Below, piece after piece: positions 26,835-37,468 of a stretch of DNA of 64,000 bases. The stretch spans positions 434,001 to 498,000 of the forward strand of contig NZ_FXLP01000005.1 of the NCBI RefSeq assembly GCF_900176605.1. The letters are read 5' to 3'. The stretch is from Peptoniphilus vaginalis (lineage in GTDB: Bacteria; Bacillota; Clostridia; Tissierellales; Peptoniphilaceae). Under the pieces are notes generated by a model, which did no database searches, was not told the origin of the DNA, and saw only the letters and a list, made by a program, of their open reading frames with translations. Positions within the stretch are counted from its first letter, which is position 1. The number at the start of each line of letters is the position of its first letter. The position numbers were made by a program, and so were the translations under genes.

Positions 26835-27614
26835 ATGGCTAAAGTCTTAAATAATATTAAAGATGCTAAGGACTTAATGAATTTATCTCTCTATACAGGT
26901 GCTCTTTTAATCCAAAATGGAGCAGAATCTTATAGGGCTGAAGATACAATTGAAAGAATTTGTAAGTCTGTTTCAAATATTTCTAATGTATCAGCGTATG
27001 CTCTTCCCTCTGCAATTTTCATTTCAATGGAATTTGAGGGAGAAACTCTTAGCAACTTTAGAAAAATTACAATTTCTGATACAAATTTATATAAAATTGA
27101 CAGAGTAAATTCTTTTTCTAGGGATTTTGTTTCTCATGACCTTTCTATCAAAGAAGCCTATGACAGACTTTTTGAAATTGATGGAACAGAAGAAAACTCA
27201 AAAAAAATTTATATCGGCGGTGGAATAGCAGCATCCTTCTTCTCTGTTTTATTCGGAGGAGACGTTAAAGACTTTGCTGCTAGTTTCTTTATTGGAATAC
27301 TTATCTCGCTTGTTTTAGAAAAGTTGTCTTATTTAAAACTTTCATTTTTTATAAATAATATTATTTGTGCATTTATAACTTCAATTCTTGCAATTATTTG
27401 CGTTTACTTTGGCCTTGGTTCTAATATAGATATGATTATAATTGGTGTGATTATGCTTTTGGTACCAGGAGTAGCTATAACAAACTCTGTTAGAGATATT
27501 ATGAGTGGAGAATTTATTACTGGAGCTATTACCATGATTAAAGCATTTTTTTTAGCCCTAGCCATTGCCTTTGGAGTCGGTGTTGGTCTTAAGTTAATGA
27601 GGTTTATATTATGA
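26835..27614 (+). CDS. Threonine/serine exporter, N-terminal subunit (YjjP/DUF1212 type)
   Basis: The 259-residue protein matches the ThrE N-terminal domain (PF06738). Its cytosolic beginning carries LLIQNGAESYRAEDTIERIC and an ISMEF segment, then about five membrane helices with LLVPGVAITNSVRDIMSGE near the end. ThrE proteins export threonine and serine. In many bacteria the two ThrE halves are separate genes, as here: the C-terminal half starts 4 bases before this stop. The transported substrate is inferred from the family only; YjjP/YjjB of E. coli has instead been linked to succinate. It has its own promoter and is divergent from der. Confidence 0.85.
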   Translation: MAKVLNNIKDAKDLMNLSLYTGALLIQNGAESYRAEDTIERICKSVSNISNVSAYALPSAIFISMEFEGETLSNFRKITISDTNLYKIDRVNSFSRDFVSHDLSIKEAYDRLFEIDGTEENSKKIYIGGGIAASFFSVLFGGDVKDFAASFFIGILISLVLEKLSYLKLSFFINNIICAFITSILAIICVYFGLGSNIDMIIIGVIMLLVPGVAITNSVRDIMSGEFITGAITMIKAFFLALAIAFGVGVGLKLMRFIL

Positions 27615-28087
27615 TTAAAAAAAGTATTATCCAATTTTTATTATCAACTCTTGCAACTTACGGTTTTACAATTTATTTTAAACTTCCAAAAAGAGTCAGG
27701 TTAATAACATCAGCTTTATCAGGTTTTATTTGGGTCGTATATGAACTCCTCTTCGCTTTTAGTGATAACTATATGGTTTCTTACTTGTTATCTTCCTTTT
27801 TAATTGGAGTGTGTTCTGAATCCTTCGCAGTTTGTTTTAAAAAACCTGCAACAGTCTTCACACTTCCCTGCCTAGTACCTCTAGTACCAGGAGCCGGAAT
27901 GTACTACATCATGTATTACTTCATAGAGTCTGATTATGTTGTCATGAGAGAGCATGTTATAAAAACAACATTAACGACTTCTGCACTTGCCTTAGGAATA
28001 GTTTTGTCTCAAGGTATCGTAAGAATAATAAGAGAATTAATTAGAAATTATAAAAGCAATAGATTAAGCAATAATTTGAGTCAATAG
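27611..28087 (+). CDS. Threonine/serine exporter, C-terminal subunit (YjjB/ThrE_2 type)
   Basis: This is a 158-residue integral membrane protein with about four helices and the conserved PCLVPLVPGAGMYYIMYYF segment of the ThrE_2 family (PF12821). It overlaps the N-terminal half by 4 bases, so the two are translated together and presumably form one carrier. Terminator 28114-28139 follows. Confidence 0.85.
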   Translation: MIKKSIIQFLLSTLATYGFTIYFKLPKRVRLITSALSGFIWVVYELLFAFSDNYMVSYLLSSFLIGVCSESFAVCFKKPATVFTLPCLVPLVPGAGMYYIMYYFIESDYVVMREHVIKTTLTTSALALGIVLSQGIVRIIRELIRNYKSNRLSNNLSQ

Positions 28088-28113
28088 TAGATTTATTATT
28101 TTAGACAGTACAA

Positions 28114-28139
28114 AACCCTAGGTAATTTTGCCTAGGGTT
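28114..28139. terminator. Bidirectional terminator between thrE-type genes and gatB
   Basis: AACCCTAGG and CCTAGGGTT form a perfect 9-bp stem around TAATTTTG, with T-rich sequence on either side. It serves two convergent transcripts. Confidence 0.75.
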
Positions 28140-28166
28140 AAATTTATATTTTTATTTAATTTTTAA

Positions 28167-29597
28167 TTATCTCTCGTTTAATTTCTTAACAAGCATTTCG
28201 TTTGCAACTTTTGGGTTTGCCTTTCCTCTTGACTTTTTCATTACTTGTCCAACTAAGAATCCAAGAGCTCTATCTTTTCCTTCTTTAAAATCAATAATTG
28301 ACTGTTCATTTTCATCTAGAACTTCGTCTACAATTTTTTCTATTGCAGATAAATCTGTCATTTGTACAAGACCAAGTCTCTCAATAATCTCTTTTGCTCC
28401 ATCACCAGTTTCAAACATTTCTCTTAAAACTTTTTTACCAGCATTGTTGCTAATTTTTTCACTCTTGATTGAATTTAATAACTCTATAAATTCTTTATTT
28501 TCAAAAGGTAGTTTAAAATCTTCATCATCAGAAATTTCAACTCTTCTTAAAATTTCTGTTTGAATCCAGTTTGATAAAAGAGTGTAGTCTTTAAATTCCT
28601 TTGCAAGTTCTTCAAAGAATTTTGCAAGTTCTCTTGATGCAGTTAAAACTTGCGCATCTTCAAGTGTAATCTCATATTCCTTTACAAACCTTTCAATCAT
28701 TTGCTCGGGTAGTTCTGGCATTTTATCTACTACTTCTTTTATTTCTTCATCTGTAATATGAACTATTGGAAGATCACCTTCTGGTGCAAACCTATAGTCA
28801 TTTGCAGTGTACTTAACCCTCATTAAGATAGTTTCATTTTTTGCGTCGTCCCATCTTCTAGTAGTCCTAATTTCATCTTCATGATTTTCTAGAAGTTTTA
28901 TATGTCTTTCTACTTCAAAATCAATTGCCTTTTCAACACCCCTGAAGGAGTTAAGATTTTTTACTTCTGTTATAGCAGTCTTTTCACCTGTTTCTATATC
29001 CTTGACGTTTACATTAACGTCACATCTAAGGGACCCTTCTTCCATCTTACAGTCAGATATACCTAAGAACCTTAGAGTTGACTTTAATTTTTCTAGAAAG
29101 TCTCGAGCTTCTTTTCCACTAGAAATATCTGGTCTAGTTACGATTTCTATTAGAGGAACACCGCATCTGTTGTAATCCATTAGTGTTTCGTTGTCTTCTG
29201 TATGAAGACTTTTTGCTGTATCCTCTTCCATTTGAATTTGGAAAAGCCCAATCTTTTTCTTTCCATCTTCTGTGTCTATTTCAAGATAGCCATCAGTACA
29301 AATTGGTTTATCATTTTGGGTAATTTGAAAACCCTTTGTTAAGTCTGGATAAAAATAATTTTTTCTATCAAATTTTGATTTGTTATTAATCTTACAGTTA
29401 AAAGCAGTTCCTGCCATTATAGTATAGTTGACTACATTTCTATTTAGGACAGGCATCCCACCAGGAAGAGCCAAGCATACTGGACATACATTTGTGTTAG
29501 GCTCATCACCAAAGGAGTTTTTACATGAACAAAATGCCTTTGTCTCTGTTGAAAGTTCTACGTGAATTTCCAGTCCTACAATTGTTTTATATCTCAT
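28167..29597 (-). CDS. gatB: Asp-tRNA(Asn)/Glu-tRNA(Gln) amidotransferase subunit B
   Basis: GatB binds the misacylated tRNA and activates its side chain with ATP, so that ammonia from GatA can form Gln-tRNA or Asn-tRNA. Features: VGLEIHVELSTETKAFCSC, a Cys-rich site with CPVCLALPGGMPVLN (second Cys pair for zinc), GVPLIEIVTRPDI and EVKNLNSFRGVEKAI. The C-terminal YqeY-like tail domain is present to residue 476. It overlaps gatA by 4 bases, and is last in the gatC-gatA-gatB order. Confidence 0.97.
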   Translation of the reverse strand: MRYKTIVGLEIHVELSTETKAFCSCKNSFGDEPNTNVCPVCLALPGGMPVLNRNVVNYTIMAGTAFNCKINNKSKFDRKNYFYPDLTKGFQITQNDKPICTDGYLEIDTEDGKKKIGLFQIQMEEDTAKSLHTEDNETLMDYNRCGVPLIEIVTRPDISSGKEARDFLEKLKSTLRFLGISDCKMEEGSLRCDVNVNVKDIETGEKTAITEVKNLNSFRGVEKAIDFEVERHIKLLENHEDEIRTTRRWDDAKNETILMRVKYTANDYRFAPEGDLPIVHITDEEIKEVVDKMPELPEQMIERFVKEYEITLEDAQVLTASRELAKFFEELAKEFKDYTLLSNWIQTEILRRVEISDDEDFKLPFENKEFIELLNSIKSEKISNNAGKKVLREMFETGDGAKEIIERLGLVQMTDLSAIEKIVDEVLDENEQSIIDFKEGKDRALGFLVGQVMKKSRGKANPKVANEMLVKKLNER

Positions 29598-31045
29598 TTG
29601 TTTAAGCTCCTTTCAAATGCTAGGGACGCTTGAAGTAGGTCCTTGTCCTTAAATCTCTTACCTGTAAATTCAATACCTATAGAAAGTCCATCTTCACCTG
29701 CTGGCATTGGTAGAGAAATTGATGGGGATCCCACCATATTAGCTGGGATTGTAAATAAGTCAGCTTGATATGCTTCAACTGGGCTTACATTATCATCAAT
29801 TTTTAAAGGAAGAACTGGGAATGTTGGACAAATCATAAAGTCGTAATCCTTAAACATTCTATCCATATCTCTTTTAATTAAACCTCTAACCTTTAGAGCC
29901 TTGTAATAAAATTCTTCAGCATTATCCATAGATAGAATATTAGTGCCTATCATAATTCTTCTCTTAACTTCATCACCAAAGCCTTCACTTCTTGAAGCAC
30001 GATACATTTCTTCAATTGTTTCAAATTTTTTGTCTGTCCTGTGACCATATCTTATGGAATCAAAACGAGCCAAGTTAGATGCGATTTCTCCATTGACGAG
30101 GATGTTATAAGTTTCTATAGTGTGGTTTAAGGATTCAATGTCGTACTCGTCTACTTTTGCACCACAATCTCTTAAAATTTCAATTGCCTTTTCAAGTTCT
30201 CTTCTAACTCTCTCATTCAAATCCATTTCTAAATACGTTTTAGGAATAGCAAACTTTTTACCTTCAAGATTTTTAATTACTTCATCTGAAAAATCAAAAT
30301 CATAATTTAATCCAGGATTTCCAACAGAAGTCGCATCTCTTTCATCTCTACCTTCTATTACATTAAACATCATAGTAAGATCTCTAACATCATTTGCAAT
30401 AACTCCAGGTTGGTCAAAGGTATTTGCCATTGAAGCCATACCAAATCTAGAAATTGAACCATAAGTTGGTTTCATACCAACAGTCTTACAAAAGCTTGAA
30501 GGTTGTCTTACAGACCCACCAGTATCAGATCCAATAGAAATAGCTGCCATATTAGCACTAACAGACGCAGCTGAACCCCCTGAGGATCCACCAGAAACCC
30601 TTGTAGTATCAAGTGGGTTTTTTGTAACACCAAAGTATGATGTTTTTGTTGATGCTCCCATAGCAAACTCATCCAAGTTTACCTTACCTAATATAACCCC
30701 ATCATTATCCTTTATTTTTTTAACTAGTGTGGCATCATAGGGTGAAATATAATTTTCAAGCATTCTAGAGCCGCAAGTCATTTTTACATTTTTTACAGAA
30801 ATATTGTCTTTAATAGAAATAGGAATACCCGCTAGAGGAGACATCTCTTCTCTATTATGGAATTTTTCATCCACTTCCTTCGCTTTTTTTAATGCCAATT
30901 CTTCTGTAACTGTGATATAGGCATTTATTTCTTTATCTTTTTCTTTAATATTGTCTAGAAATTCTCTTGTAACTTCCTCACAGGAAAAATCTCTATTTCT
31001 ATAACCTTGAGCTATCTCCCAGGCCTTTAATTTGCTAAAAGTCAT
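29594..31045 (-). CDS. gatA: Asp-tRNA(Asn)/Glu-tRNA(Gln) amidotransferase subunit A
   Basis: GatA is the amidase that releases ammonia from glutamine. The Ser-cisSer-Lys triad of amidase-signature enzymes is visible: Lys in PISIKDNISV (about 77), and GGSSGGSAASV and SDTGGSVRQPSSF with the two Ser. Length is 483, standard. Its 3' end overlaps gatB and it starts 9 bases after gatC. Confidence 0.97.
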   Translation of the reverse strand: MTFSKLKAWEIAQGYRNRDFSCEEVTREFLDNIKEKDKEINAYITVTEELALKKAKEVDEKFHNREEMSPLAGIPISIKDNISVKNVKMTCGSRMLENYISPYDATLVKKIKDNDGVILGKVNLDEFAMGASTKTSYFGVTKNPLDTTRVSGGSSGGSAASVSANMAAISIGSDTGGSVRQPSSFCKTVGMKPTYGSISRFGMASMANTFDQPGVIANDVRDLTMMFNVIEGRDERDATSVGNPGLNYDFDFSDEVIKNLEGKKFAIPKTYLEMDLNERVRRELEKAIEILRDCGAKVDEYDIESLNHTIETYNILVNGEIASNLARFDSIRYGHRTDKKFETIEEMYRASRSEGFGDEVKRRIMIGTNILSMDNAEEFYYKALKVRGLIKRDMDRMFKDYDFMICPTFPVLPLKIDDNVSPVEAYQADLFTIPANMVGSPSISLPMPAGEDGLSIGIEFTGKRFKDKDLLQASLAFERSLNK

Positions 31046-31054
31046 GAGTCCCTC

Positions 31055-33329
<2,275 letters not shown>

Positions 33330-33336
33330 TCACCAA

Positions 33337-35541
33337 CTAATCAATTAATTTAATAGGAGCAACAGACAGCATTAGTCTTTTTAATCCCTTTTTATCAAAG
33401 GAAATAACAACTTCATAATCTCCATTTTTTTCTTTCTTTTGGACTACCATGCCTTTGCCAAATATTTTATGTTTAACTTTATCCCCAACATTTATGTTCA
33501 CATTAGTTGGTTTATTAACACTCTTACTGACTTCGTCCTTCTTATCTATTCCAAAGAATTTATTTTTCCTATTAACTGAAGGTTTATTTCCTTCATTATA
33601 GTCGCGAATTTCTAATAGTTCTCTACTCTTATCTTCAATAATTTCTATTGTCTCGCCCATCTCATTGATAAATCTACTCCTTCTTGCAGGAGTTAACTTA
33701 CCATACAAAGACCTAGTCCTAGAAGATGAAATAAATAGATTGTTGCAGGCTCTCGTAACTCCTACATAACAAAGTCTTCTTTCTTCTTCAACCTCTTCTT
33801 CACTTTCAATAGATCTGTTAGATGGAAAAAGACCTTCTTCAAATCCAACTAAAAATACTGTTGAAAATTCCAAACCCTTTGCAGCGTGCATGGTCATAAG
33901 ATTGACTCCACTTTCTTCGGAAGTCTTATCAACATCAGATAAAAGGGAAAGGGTATTTAAATATTCGGCAAGTTCAACTCCTTCTCTATCATATTCCATT
34001 ATATTAGAATGAAGCTCTTCAATATTTTCGAGCCTTGTCTTGGCTTCAATTGTATTTTGATTTTTTAAATCTTCTACATAACCACTTTCATATAATACTT
34101 CTTCAAAAAGCTTCCCTATTGAAAGTTTTTCAGATCTATCCTTTAAAATCTTTAAAATACTTCCAAAGTCTCTAATATTTTTTCTTGCCCTAATATTCAA
34201 ATCTTCAAATTCATCAATATTTGTCACAAGGTCATAAAGTGAAATACCATTTTTATCAGCATAATCTAGTAAATCAGCAAGAGATGTATCTCCTATACCT
34301 CTCTTTGGTCTGTTTATTATCCTAGATAGACTTACATTATCATCTGTATTATTTATAGCTCTCAAATAAGCTAATACATCCTTTACTTCCATCCTGTCGT
34401 AGAATTTAAGTCCGCCTACAATCTTATAGGGTATGCTTTCTCTCACTAAAGCCTCTTCAAAACCTCTTGACTGAGCATTGGTCCTATATAAGATAGCCAT
34501 ATTTTTAAATTCTTCACCCTTGTAATGAAGACCTATTATCTTATTTACTACTCCATATTCTTCTTCATTTGAATGTGGAAATTCTCTATAAACTACAGGA
34601 CTACCTTCATTTCTTGAAGTCCAAAGATTTTTATCAATCCTACTTGTGTTGTTTTCTATAACCTTATTAGCTACTTCAAGAATTTTTTGTGTGGATCTAT
34701 AATTTTGTTCTAGTTTTACAATTTTTGCACCAGGAAAATCTTTATGGAAGTTTAAGATATTATTAATATCAGCACCACGCCACTTATAAATGGATTGGTC
34801 ATTATCTCCAACAACTGTAAGATTGGGTTCCTTGCCTGCCACTAATTTTATAAATTCATATTGAATTTTATTAGTATCTTGGTATTCATCAACGAAGATA
34901 TATTCAAACTTATTTCTATAAAATTCTCTTACATCTTCGTAATCTCTTAAAATATTAACTGTCTTTATTAGGAGATCATCAAAGTCCAAGGCGTTATTGC
35001 CTACTAATTTTTTTTCATAAATCTCATAAATTTTACCAAGATTTTCTTTAAAAAAATTGTTTTTATTTAGGTCTATATATTCTTGTGGACTTAATCCTTC
35101 ACTTTTGATATTTGAAATGTCATTAACAAGAGCTCTTGGTTTATAAATATCCCTATCTAGTCCTAGTTCCGCTATTGCTTCTTTTACAACAGTAATTTGA
35201 TCGTCCCTGTCATAAATAGTAAAACTAGAGCTATAGCCGATTTTATCTATATTTTTTCTAAGTATTCTAACACAAATTGAATGGAAGGTTCCAATCCACA
35301 TTGAGGAGATATCTTCGTCGATTAAATTTGAAACTCTATCCCTCATTTCATTTGCAGCCTTATTTGTAAATGTAATTGCCAAAATTTTCCATGATGGAAC
35401 TTGCAAATCTTCGATTAAATATGCGATTTTAGAAGTTACAACTTTGGTTTTGCCACTTCCAGCCCCTGCTAGAATAAGTAAAGGTCCTTCTGTTGCCAAA
35501 AGTGCTTCCTTTTGTTTATCGTTTAATGTATTTATATCCAT
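33337..35541 (-). CDS. pcrA: ATP-dependent DNA helicase PcrA (UvrD family)
   Basis: PcrA is the essential SF1A 3'-5' helicase of Gram-positives that acts in repair and removes RecA and conflict structures. Motifs: GAGSGKTKVV (I, about residue 27), ITFTNKAANEMRDRV (Ia), FVDEYQDTN (II), GDNDQSIYKWRGAD (III), LEQNYRST (IV), TMHAAKGLEFSTVFL (V) and EERRLCYVGVTRA (VI). The C-terminal tail carries VGDKVKHKIFGKGMVV, the Tudor-like RNA-polymerase contact domain. Length is 734. Ribosome site AAGGAG is ahead of ATG 35541. Confidence 0.97.
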   Translation of the reverse strand: MDINTLNDKQKEALLATEGPLLILAGAGSGKTKVVTSKIAYLIEDLQVPSWKILAITFTNKAANEMRDRVSNLIDEDISSMWIGTFHSICVRILRKNIDKIGYSSSFTIYDRDDQITVVKEAIAELGLDRDIYKPRALVNDISNIKSEGLSPQEYIDLNKNNFFKENLGKIYEIYEKKLVGNNALDFDDLLIKTVNILRDYEDVREFYRNKFEYIFVDEYQDTNKIQYEFIKLVAGKEPNLTVVGDNDQSIYKWRGADINNILNFHKDFPGAKIVKLEQNYRSTQKILEVANKVIENNTSRIDKNLWTSRNEGSPVVYREFPHSNEEEYGVVNKIIGLHYKGEEFKNMAILYRTNAQSRGFEEALVRESIPYKIVGGLKFYDRMEVKDVLAYLRAINNTDDNVSLSRIINRPKRGIGDTSLADLLDYADKNGISLYDLVTNIDEFEDLNIRARKNIRDFGSILKILKDRSEKLSIGKLFEEVLYESGYVEDLKNQNTIEAKTRLENIEELHSNIMEYDREGVELAEYLNTLSLLSDVDKTSEESGVNLMTMHAAKGLEFSTVFLVGFEEGLFPSNRSIESEEEVEEERRLCYVGVTRACNNLFISSSRTRSLYGKLTPARRSRFINEMGETIEIIEDKSRELLEIRDYNEGNKPSVNRKNKFFGIDKKDEVSKSVNKPTNVNINVGDKVKHKIFGKGMVVQKKEKNGDYEVVISFDKKGLKRLMLSVAPIKLID

Positions 35542-35587
35542 GACTTCTCCTTACTGCTAAATATTATATGTTTTTTTTGCCTTATTT

Positions 35588-36268
35588 TCAACTTCTTAAG
35601 ATGTCTCTTATTACTTGAGAAGCTAATACCATGCCACAAACTGGTGGTACAAAAGAAATTGAGCCAGGAGTCCTATCGCCTGTTTTAATTGGAAGTTCAT
35701 TTGAACATACTACCTTTAGTTTTTTTATTCCCATATCTTTTAATTTTTTCCTCATAATTCTTGCTACTGGATCATTTTTTGTCTTTTCAATATCAATAAT
35801 TTGAAACTTTGTAGGATCTAACCTATTTCCTGCTCCCATTGCAGAAATTATTTTTATATTTCTATCGCATGCTTCTTTTATGATTAATAGTTTAGATGTG
35901 ATTGTGTCAATTGCATCTACAACATAGTCGTAAGATTCAAAATCGATATCTCTTATATTTTCTCCACTGACAAATAAGTCATACTTTTTTATTTTTAAAT
36001 TTGGATTAATCTCAAGAAGTCTTTCTTCACAAGCATCAACTTTTCTCATTCCCAAAGTCTTGGTAGTGGCAAAGGCTTGTCTATTAACATTTGTTATCTC
36101 GTATTCGTCCCCATCAACGATACCTATTTCTCCTATTCCTGCTCTTACCAAAGCCTCAACACAAGATCCTCCAACTCCACCAAGTCCAAATACAATTACA
36201 GATTTATTGTTTATTTTATCAATATCTTCTTTTGAAATCATTCTTTCAGTTCTACTTAAAAATTCCAC
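35588..36268 (-). CDS. ThiF/TcdA-like E1 adenylating enzyme (tRNA t6A dehydratase type)
   Basis: The 226-residue protein has the E1-like adenylation fold: VFGLGGVGGSCVEALVRAGIGE (ATP site, about 28-50), VDGDEYEITNVNRQ, DAIDTITSKL and ISAMGAGNRLDPT. Size and order match TcdA/YgdL, which cyclises the t6A37 of tRNA to ct6A. CSNELPIKTGDRTPGSISFVP is also typical of that group. It starts with GTG 36268 behind GGAGGAAAA. Other ThiF-like roles (MoeB, ThiF) are less likely, since there are no zinc Cys pairs and no ThiS/MoaD partner nearby. Confidence 0.85.
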   Translation of the reverse strand: MEFLSRTERMISKEDIDKINNKSVIVFGLGGVGGSCVEALVRAGIGEIGIVDGDEYEITNVNRQAFATTKTLGMRKVDACEERLLEINPNLKIKKYDLFVSGENIRDIDFESYDYVVDAIDTITSKLLIIKEACDRNIKIISAMGAGNRLDPTKFQIIDIEKTKNDPVARIMRKKLKDMGIKKLKVVCSNELPIKTGDRTPGSISFVPPVCGMVLASQVIRDILRS

Positions 36269-36283
36269 TTTTCCTCCAATTTG

Positions 36284-36310
36284 AAAGGGCCGTCAAATGA
36301 ACAGCCCTTT
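36284..36310 (-). terminator. Hairpin between the SLH gene and the TcdA-like gene
   Basis: AAAGGGC and GCCCTTT form a 7-bp stem with a 13-nt loop just past the SLH gene's stop. The following U-tract on the minus strand is poor, so it may be a partial terminator. Confidence 0.45.
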
Positions 36311-36315
36311 TAATA

Positions 36316-37386
36316 TCATTTTAATTTTATGTTTGTTAAACTATTTTCGCCAAGGATACCACTGCCCTCAACAATGTCGTTTATATTATGCTTTCTAAAA
36401 GTATTAACAGTTATTATTTGTCCAGTGCCAAATCTATCAGAATCAGATTCAATAACTTTAATCCTAATAAAACTTACATTTTTACTGTCTATAATTTCAA
36501 TAACTTGACCCTTAAAGTTAATTGGGATGTTAGCTTCAGCAGCTTCTAATTCTCCAACACCATCGTGTGGCTTAGTATTTAAGTCATTATTATCTAAGAT
36601 TGTATTTTTATCAATATTGTTATCCTTGTCTAAAGAATTATTTTTTATATCCTTATTGTTTTCTTCTGTATTAACTAATAAATCTTCAGCATTGACTTCT
36701 TTATGTTTTCTTACCTTGTCTAAATTACTATTAAAATGTTCAAGAGATTTAGAAGTAATGACAGCCATTTCACTTCTTCTTATTGCAAGATTTCCATTAA
36801 AATAGCCCTCTGATCCTGTACTAGTAAAAATTTTTGAATTTACTAGATTTGGAAGATACTCAATAGTGAGAGGATTAATTTTTTTCTTATCCTTATATTT
36901 TAAATTACTTGTGTCTTTACTCTTATTTATATTTAAAGCTCTGGCAAAATAAACAGCTATGGAGTTTCTATTTGGGTAAAGCTTATTATCTAGAAATCCT
37001 CTTTCGCGAGCATTTATTAATGTCTTTTCAGTGATTGTGCCGTGGTATAAGTTGAAACAAATTGCATCTTTTGCCCAGTCTATAACTCCATTAGCATTTG
37101 CTGTTTCCATGTAAGTTTCTCTGGCTAATCTCATATCATCTTCACTAGGATTTATAAGAGTCTTTATTATTTGCATAGTTTCCAAAAAACTAACAGGATT
37201 GTTTGGTCTAAAAGTTCCATCTTCATATCCATTTAAAATATTTTTGTTTGATAGTTCTTCCACATATTTGTATGCCCATTCTGTCTTTCCACTATTCTTT
37301 ACATCAGTAAATGATTTAGCAAAAATACTTCCTGGAGCCAATACAAGGGAAAGAAGTAAGTTTATTACTATAATTTTCTTTTTCAT
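36316..37386 (-). CDS. Secreted SLH-domain protein (shorter paralogue)
   Basis: Translation is placed at ATG 37386 (MKKKIIVINLLLSLVLAPGS, a signal peptide ending near FAKS), with GGAG upstream. An earlier in-frame ATG at 37416 precedes the -10 box and is unlikely. The next 200 residues hold three S-layer-homology modules (EDGTFRPNNPVSFLETMQII; LYPNRNSIAVYFARAL; GNLAIRRSEMAVIT). These normally bind pyruvylated wall polymer. The C-terminus is a Asn/Asp/Lys-rich linker (residues about 245-285) and a small beta domain (GQVIEIIDSKNVSFIRIKV). The N-terminal part is clearly paralogous to the neighbouring 682-residue protein. The function of the C-terminal domain is unknown. Confidence 0.85.
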   Translation of the reverse strand: MKKKIIVINLLLSLVLAPGSIFAKSFTDVKNSGKTEWAYKYVEELSNKNILNGYEDGTFRPNNPVSFLETMQIIKTLINPSEDDMRLARETYMETANANGVIDWAKDAICFNLYHGTITEKTLINARERGFLDNKLYPNRNSIAVYFARALNINKSKDTSNLKYKDKKKINPLTIEYLPNLVNSKIFTSTGSEGYFNGNLAIRRSEMAVITSKSLEHFNSNLDKVRKHKEVNAEDLLVNTEENNKDIKNNSLDKDNNIDKNTILDNNDLNTKPHDGVGELEAAEANIPINFKGQVIEIIDSKNVSFIRIKVIESDSDRFGTGQIITVNTFRKHNINDIVEGSGILGENSLTNIKLK

Positions 37387-37404
37387 ATCATCACTCCGTC
37401 CTAA

Positions 37405-37410
37405 ATTATA
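37405..37410 (-). promoter_or_regulatory. Extended -10 promoter of the shorter SLH gene
   Basis: On the minus strand TGCTATAAT (TGn plus TATAAT) lies about 19 bases ahead of ATG 37386, immediately after the U-tract of the preceding terminator. No good -35 is seen. Confidence 0.5.
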
Positions 37411-37431
37411 GCACAAATTTTTATAAAAAAA

Positions 37432-37455
37432 ATAGAAACCCTCATGGGTTCCTAT
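37432..37455 (-). terminator. Terminator of the large SLH gene
   Basis: ATAGGAACCC and GGGTTTCTAT (minus strand) form a 10-bp stem with one mismatch, followed by a run of eight T. It is a strong Rho-independent terminator 13 bases past the stop. Confidence 0.8.
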
Positions 37456-37468
37456 CTTATCTTAACTA